Source: Collinsella aerofaciens (GTDB lineage Bacteria > Actinomycetota > Coriobacteriia > Coriobacteriales > Coriobacteriaceae). Taken from it: 23,486 nt of DNA. This document shows, piece by piece, positions 20,899 to 23,486 of the stretch (position 1 is the first letter of the stretch; every line of letters starts with the position of its first letter). The DNA is taken from assembly GCA_905213725.1 (NCBI GenBank), contig CAJMJM010000018.1, positions 1 through 23,486 on the forward strand. The letters are read 5' to 3'. The translations under genes were made by a program, and so were the position numbers. The notes under the pieces are model-generated. The model worked only from the letters and a program-made list of their open reading frames with translations, was not told the DNA's origin and did no database searches.

Positions 20899-20990
20899 AT
20901 AACCCGATGTGCCAAACTGCTCTTGTATGTATAAAGACGGCATAAAGTTTTTTGTCCTAGACAGATAACCGGATGTCTAAGGGAGTCCTC
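20899..20990 (+). promoter_or_regulatory. kup leader: repeated motif and hairpin beside the ribosome binding site
   Basis: ATAACCCGATGT (20899-20910) and ATAACCGGATGT (20965-20976) are near-identical direct repeats. TAGACA (20958-20963) can pair with TGTCTA at 20974-20979, just before the AAGGGAG ribosome binding site, or with an upstream TGTCTA at 20891-20896. Two exclusive structures are therefore possible. No known K+ or c-di-AMP riboswitch signature was recognised. Confidence 0.3.
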
Positions 20991-23219
20991 GTGGCACACA
21001 ATAAACTGGAGGCAAACCTCCAAGACCAGCGCGGGCAAGGCGGGCACGGAGCCATCCCCCTCTCCGCTGGCATGCTGCTCGTAACGCTCGGCGTCGTCTA
21101 TGGCGACATCGGCACGAGCCCCATGTACACCATGAAATCAATCGTCGCCAACAACGGCGGCATCGGTACCGTCAGCGAGGACATGATCCTGGGCGCGCTT
21201 TCGCTCGTCATCTGGACCATGACGCTCGTGACCACGGTCAAGTACGTGGTAATCGCCATGAAGGCCGACAACCACAACGAAGGCGGCATCTTCGCCCTGT
21301 TTAGCCTGGTGCGAAAAGTGGCACCATGGCTGATCCTACCTGCCATGATCGGCGGCGCGGCGCTGCTCGCCGACGGCATCCTCACCCCCGCGGTCACGGT
21401 CACCACAGCCATTGAGGGCCTGCGTACCATCGAGTGGGGCCACGCACTATTGGGTGACGGTCAGACCAATGTGATCATCATCACCATCATCATTATCTGC
21501 GGTCTGTTTGCCATGCAGCGCGCCGGTACCTCGTCAATCGGCAAGCTCTTCGGCCCGCTCATGACGCTGTGGTTCCTGTTCCTGGCAGGCGCCGGCCTGT
21601 TCAATATGCTCGGCAACCTGTCCATCTTGCGCGCGCTCAACCCCATTCGCGGCATTATGTTCCTGTTCTCGCCCATCAACCACTCGGGCATCATGGTGCT
21701 CGGCTTCGTCTTCCTGTCGACGACCGGCGCCGAGGCGCTCTATTCAGACATGGGCCACGTGGGCAAGGCCAACATCTACGCATCCTGGCCGTTTGTTAAG
21801 GCGGCCCTCATCCTTAACTATCTGGGCCAGGGCGCTTGGCTGCTCGCCAACAACTCCAACCCCCAGATGCTCGCGATGGATATCGTCAACCCGTTCTATA
21901 TGATGCTTCCCGAGCCCCTGCGCCCCTTTGCCATCGTGCTTTCGGCCGTGGCGGCCATCATTGCCTCGCAGGCGCTCATCACCGGCTCGTTCTCGCTGGT
22001 ATCCGAGGCAACGCGTCTCAACCTTATGCCGCATCTGCGCATCCACTACCCCAGCGACACCAAGGGGCAGCTCTATATTCCGCTCGTCAACAACATCATG
22101 TGGGTCGGCTGCATCTTCATCGTGCTGCTGTTCCAAAACTCCGAGCGCATGGAGAGCGCCTACGGCCTCGCCATTACCGTGACCATGCTCATGACCACGA
22201 CGCTTTTGACGAGCTACATCGCCGGCATCCTCAAGCACAGGCTGGGTGCCTGCGTCTTCGCCCTGCTCTTTGGTGCCATTGAGCTGTGCTTCTTCGCCTC
22301 GTGCCTCACCATGTTCTTTGACGGCGGCTACGTCATGATCTTCCTGGCCGCGCTGCTGTTTGGCCTTATGTATGTGTGGCGCCGCGGCACCGCCATCGAG
22401 CGCACGCAGACGATCCTGCTGCCCGTCTCCAAGTACATCGATCAGCTCAACCGCCTGCGCAACGACGAGACCTACCCCGTGCTCGCCGACAATCTGGTGT
22501 TCCTCACCAACAGCCCCGATCCGCTCACACTCGACCGCGACGTGCTCTATTCCATCCTGGACAAGCACCCCAAGCGCGCCAAGGCATATTGGTTCATCAA
22601 CGTGCACGTTACCGACGAACCCTATACGCACGAGTATTCCGTCGAGACCTTTGGCACGGACTTTTTGTTCCGCGTGCGCCTGGACCTGGGCTTTAAGGTC
22701 AACCAGCGCGTCAACGCCTATCTGCGTCAGATCGTCGGCGACTTGATGGCATCGGGCGAGCTGCCGCCGCAACATCACACCTACTCCATCTACGAGACGC
22801 GCGGCAACGTAGGTGACTTCCGCTTTTGCATGCTGCGCAAGATGCTTGCCCCCGAAACGGACATCAACCGCAATGACCACCGCGTGATGGCCATCAAGTA
22901 CGCCGTCCGCCGCGCCTGCGGAAGCCCGGCACGCTGGTACGGTCTCGAGAACTCGGCCATCATCATTGAGTACGTACCGCTGTTTGCCCGCATGCGCCCG
23001 GCCGTTAAGCTCGTGCGCACCCAAGTGCCGCTCGAGGTTCAGATCGAAGAGGCCGAGGAAATGGAAGTCGACATCTTCTCGGACGACTTGGTCAACGGCA
23101 ACGAAGCCGGTAAGGACATGAACGTCGATCCCACCGAGTTGCTCGAGAGTGTCGCCGATACGCCCGAACAGCAACTCGACGGACTCGAGAGCACCCAGTT
23201 CAACGACGCCAACTTCTAA
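20991..23219 (+). CDS. kup: Kup-family potassium uptake permease
   Basis: 742 aa from the GTG at 20991, which has AAGGGAG 5-6 nt upstream; an ATG at 20973 adds six residues but lacks a Shine-Dalgarno. It imports K+ with protons across the cytoplasmic membrane. The hallmark GVVYGDIGTSPMYT lies near residue 36, followed by about 12 membrane helices to about residue 465 (ADGILTPAVTVTTAIEGL, GAEALYSDMGHVG, SQALITGSFSL). The C-terminal cytosolic domain (FLTNSPDPLTLDRDVLYSIL, GNVGDFRFCMLRK) is present. The tail of about 55 residues is acidic and Asp/Glu/Asn-rich (EEAEEMEVDIFSDD onward), making the protein longer than the usual 620-680 aa. Single-gene unit with its own terminator. Confidence 0.96.
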   Translation: MAHNKLEANLQDQRGQGGHGAIPLSAGMLLVTLGVVYGDIGTSPMYTMKSIVANNGGIGTVSEDMILGALSLVIWTMTLVTTVKYVVIAMKADNHNEGGIFALFSLVRKVAPWLILPAMIGGAALLADGILTPAVTVTTAIEGLRTIEWGHALLGDGQTNVIIITIIIICGLFAMQRAGTSSIGKLFGPLMTLWFLFLAGAGLFNMLGNLSILRALNPIRGIMFLFSPINHSGIMVLGFVFLSTTGAEALYSDMGHVGKANIYASWPFVKAALILNYLGQGAWLLANNSNPQMLAMDIVNPFYMMLPEPLRPFAIVLSAVAAIIASQALITGSFSLVSEATRLNLMPHLRIHYPSDTKGQLYIPLVNNIMWVGCIFIVLLFQNSERMESAYGLAITVTMLMTTTLLTSYIAGILKHRLGACVFALLFGAIELCFFASCLTMFFDGGYVMIFLAALLFGLMYVWRRGTAIERTQTILLPVSKYIDQLNRLRNDETYPVLADNLVFLTNSPDPLTLDRDVLYSILDKHPKRAKAYWFINVHVTDEPYTHEYSVETFGTDFLFRVRLDLGFKVNQRVNAYLRQIVGDLMASGELPPQHHTYSIYETRGNVGDFRFCMLRKMLAPETDINRNDHRVMAIKYAVRRACGSPARWYGLENSAIIIEYVPLFARMRPAVKLVRTQVPLEVQIEEAEEMEVDIFSDDLVNGNEAGKDMNVDPTELLESVADTPEQQLDGLESTQFNDANF

Positions 23220-23243
23220 CACGCCACCAGCCATTGACGACAA

Positions 23244-23279
23244 CGGCCTCGCATCTCATAAGAGGTGCGAGGCCGTTTT
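23244..23279 (+). terminator. Terminator of kup
   Basis: CGGCCTCGCATCTC (23244-23257), loop ATAA, GAGGTGCGAGGCCG (23262-23275), then TTTT. 14-bp stem with one G-T wobble, between convergent genes. Confidence 0.9.
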
Positions 23280-23300
23280 ATGTCGCAACGGACCAGTGAG

Positions 23301-23486
23301 CTACGAACGACGCGGCTCGGGAACCACGAGCCTATCGGGGCTTGCGCCCTCGGCATCCATCAGGCTCACGTAGCGAATCGACGGATCCCCATACATCGCG
23401 TAGTAATAATTGCCCGTGCGCGCGCTAAAGCATCCGGTGTAGATAGTCTTCTCGAACTTGCCATCTCCCATCCTGGACGCACCCTC
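23301..23486 (-). CDS. C-terminal end of a probable linear amide C-N hydrolase (choloylglycine hydrolase / Ntn family), truncated by window edge
   Basis: 61 codons are open from the right edge to TAG at 23301. Translated by hand: EGASRMGDGKFEKT, then IYTGCFSARTGNYYYAMYGDPSIRYVSLMD and a Pro/Arg tail ending VPEPRRS. The 'Y-T-x-C-(Y/F)-x3-T-G-x-YYY-x2-Y-x2-x-x-I' run is the pattern I associate with the last strands of choloylglycine-hydrolase-like and linear amide hydrolases (bile salt hydrolase, penicillin V acylase relatives), common in gut Coriobacteriia. The catalytic N-terminal Cys lies outside the window, so substrate class cannot be judged. It converges on kup. Confidence 0.6.
   Translation of the reverse strand, partial: EGASRMGDGKFEKTIYTGCFSARTGNYYYAMYGDPSIRYVSLMDAEGASPDRLVVPEPRRS

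Noticed and set aside
21744..23243. 499-codon open frame on the minus strand
   Set aside because: Exact antisense of kup; His/Val/Glu-rich shadow with no family match.

Overview
The window looks like chromosomal DNA from a GC-rich anaerobic actinobacterium of the Coriobacteriia, most likely Collinsella or a close relative. This is inferred from the gene repertoire (reverse rubrerythrin, DUF3516 helicase, PdxST with a divergent MocR regulator, Kup) and the style of the intergenic palindromic repeats. No 16S rRNA or other marker is present to prove it. No rRNA, tRNA, CRISPR array, transposase or phage gene was seen.

Layout. 1-1907: 3' part of a Ski2-like helicase with DUF3516, ending at a strong terminator. 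1982-5014 (minus): a DUF2130 coiled-coil nuclease-like protein, then a separate HIRAN protein / 59-aa acidic-basic protein / metallophosphoesterase operon. 5163-5355: a possible type I toxin-antitoxin locus, with a 27-aa hydrophobic peptide whose Shine-Dalgarno sits in a hairpin and a promoter-like sequence firing antisense into its 3' end. 5440-8048 (minus): an iron alcohol dehydrogenase / aldehyde dehydrogenase operon with two Rex-like operators upstream, divergent from a reverse rubrerythrin (8305-8865). 8997-10539: an accessory island, in which one gene with a Vsr/DUF559-like nuclease C-terminus lies between two direct copies of a 119-bp element with perfect inverted ends. 10532-13612: pdxR divergent from pdxST (vitamin B6). 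13613-17262: palindrome-rich spacers, an RGG-tailed winged-helix-like protein, a DHA2 transporter and a peptide-deformylase-like protein. 17263-18783: an HTH-aminotransferase fusion with an internal start and a phased operator array. 18946-20833: a divergent LysR/EamA pair. 20991-23219: kup. 23301-23486: the 3' end of a probable linear-amide hydrolase.

How genes may work together. PdxS and PdxT make PLP, the cofactor probably sensed by PdxR and used by the aminotransferase. The ADH/ALDH pair and the rubrerythrin share a promoter region and fit NADH/redox and oxygen stress control in an anaerobe.

The most unusual signals are at gene 3' ends. (a) The 119-bp element carries stop codons in all three frames in its terminal repeat and supplies the actual stop codons of two genes, including pdxR. 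(b) A second element, of about 145 nt, begins right at the stop codon of two unrelated genes, in the same orientation relative to each. Its first hairpin shows three paired (compensatory) base changes between the copies, so it appears conserved as RNA structure. All motif positions, identities and pairings were worked out by hand from the sequence.
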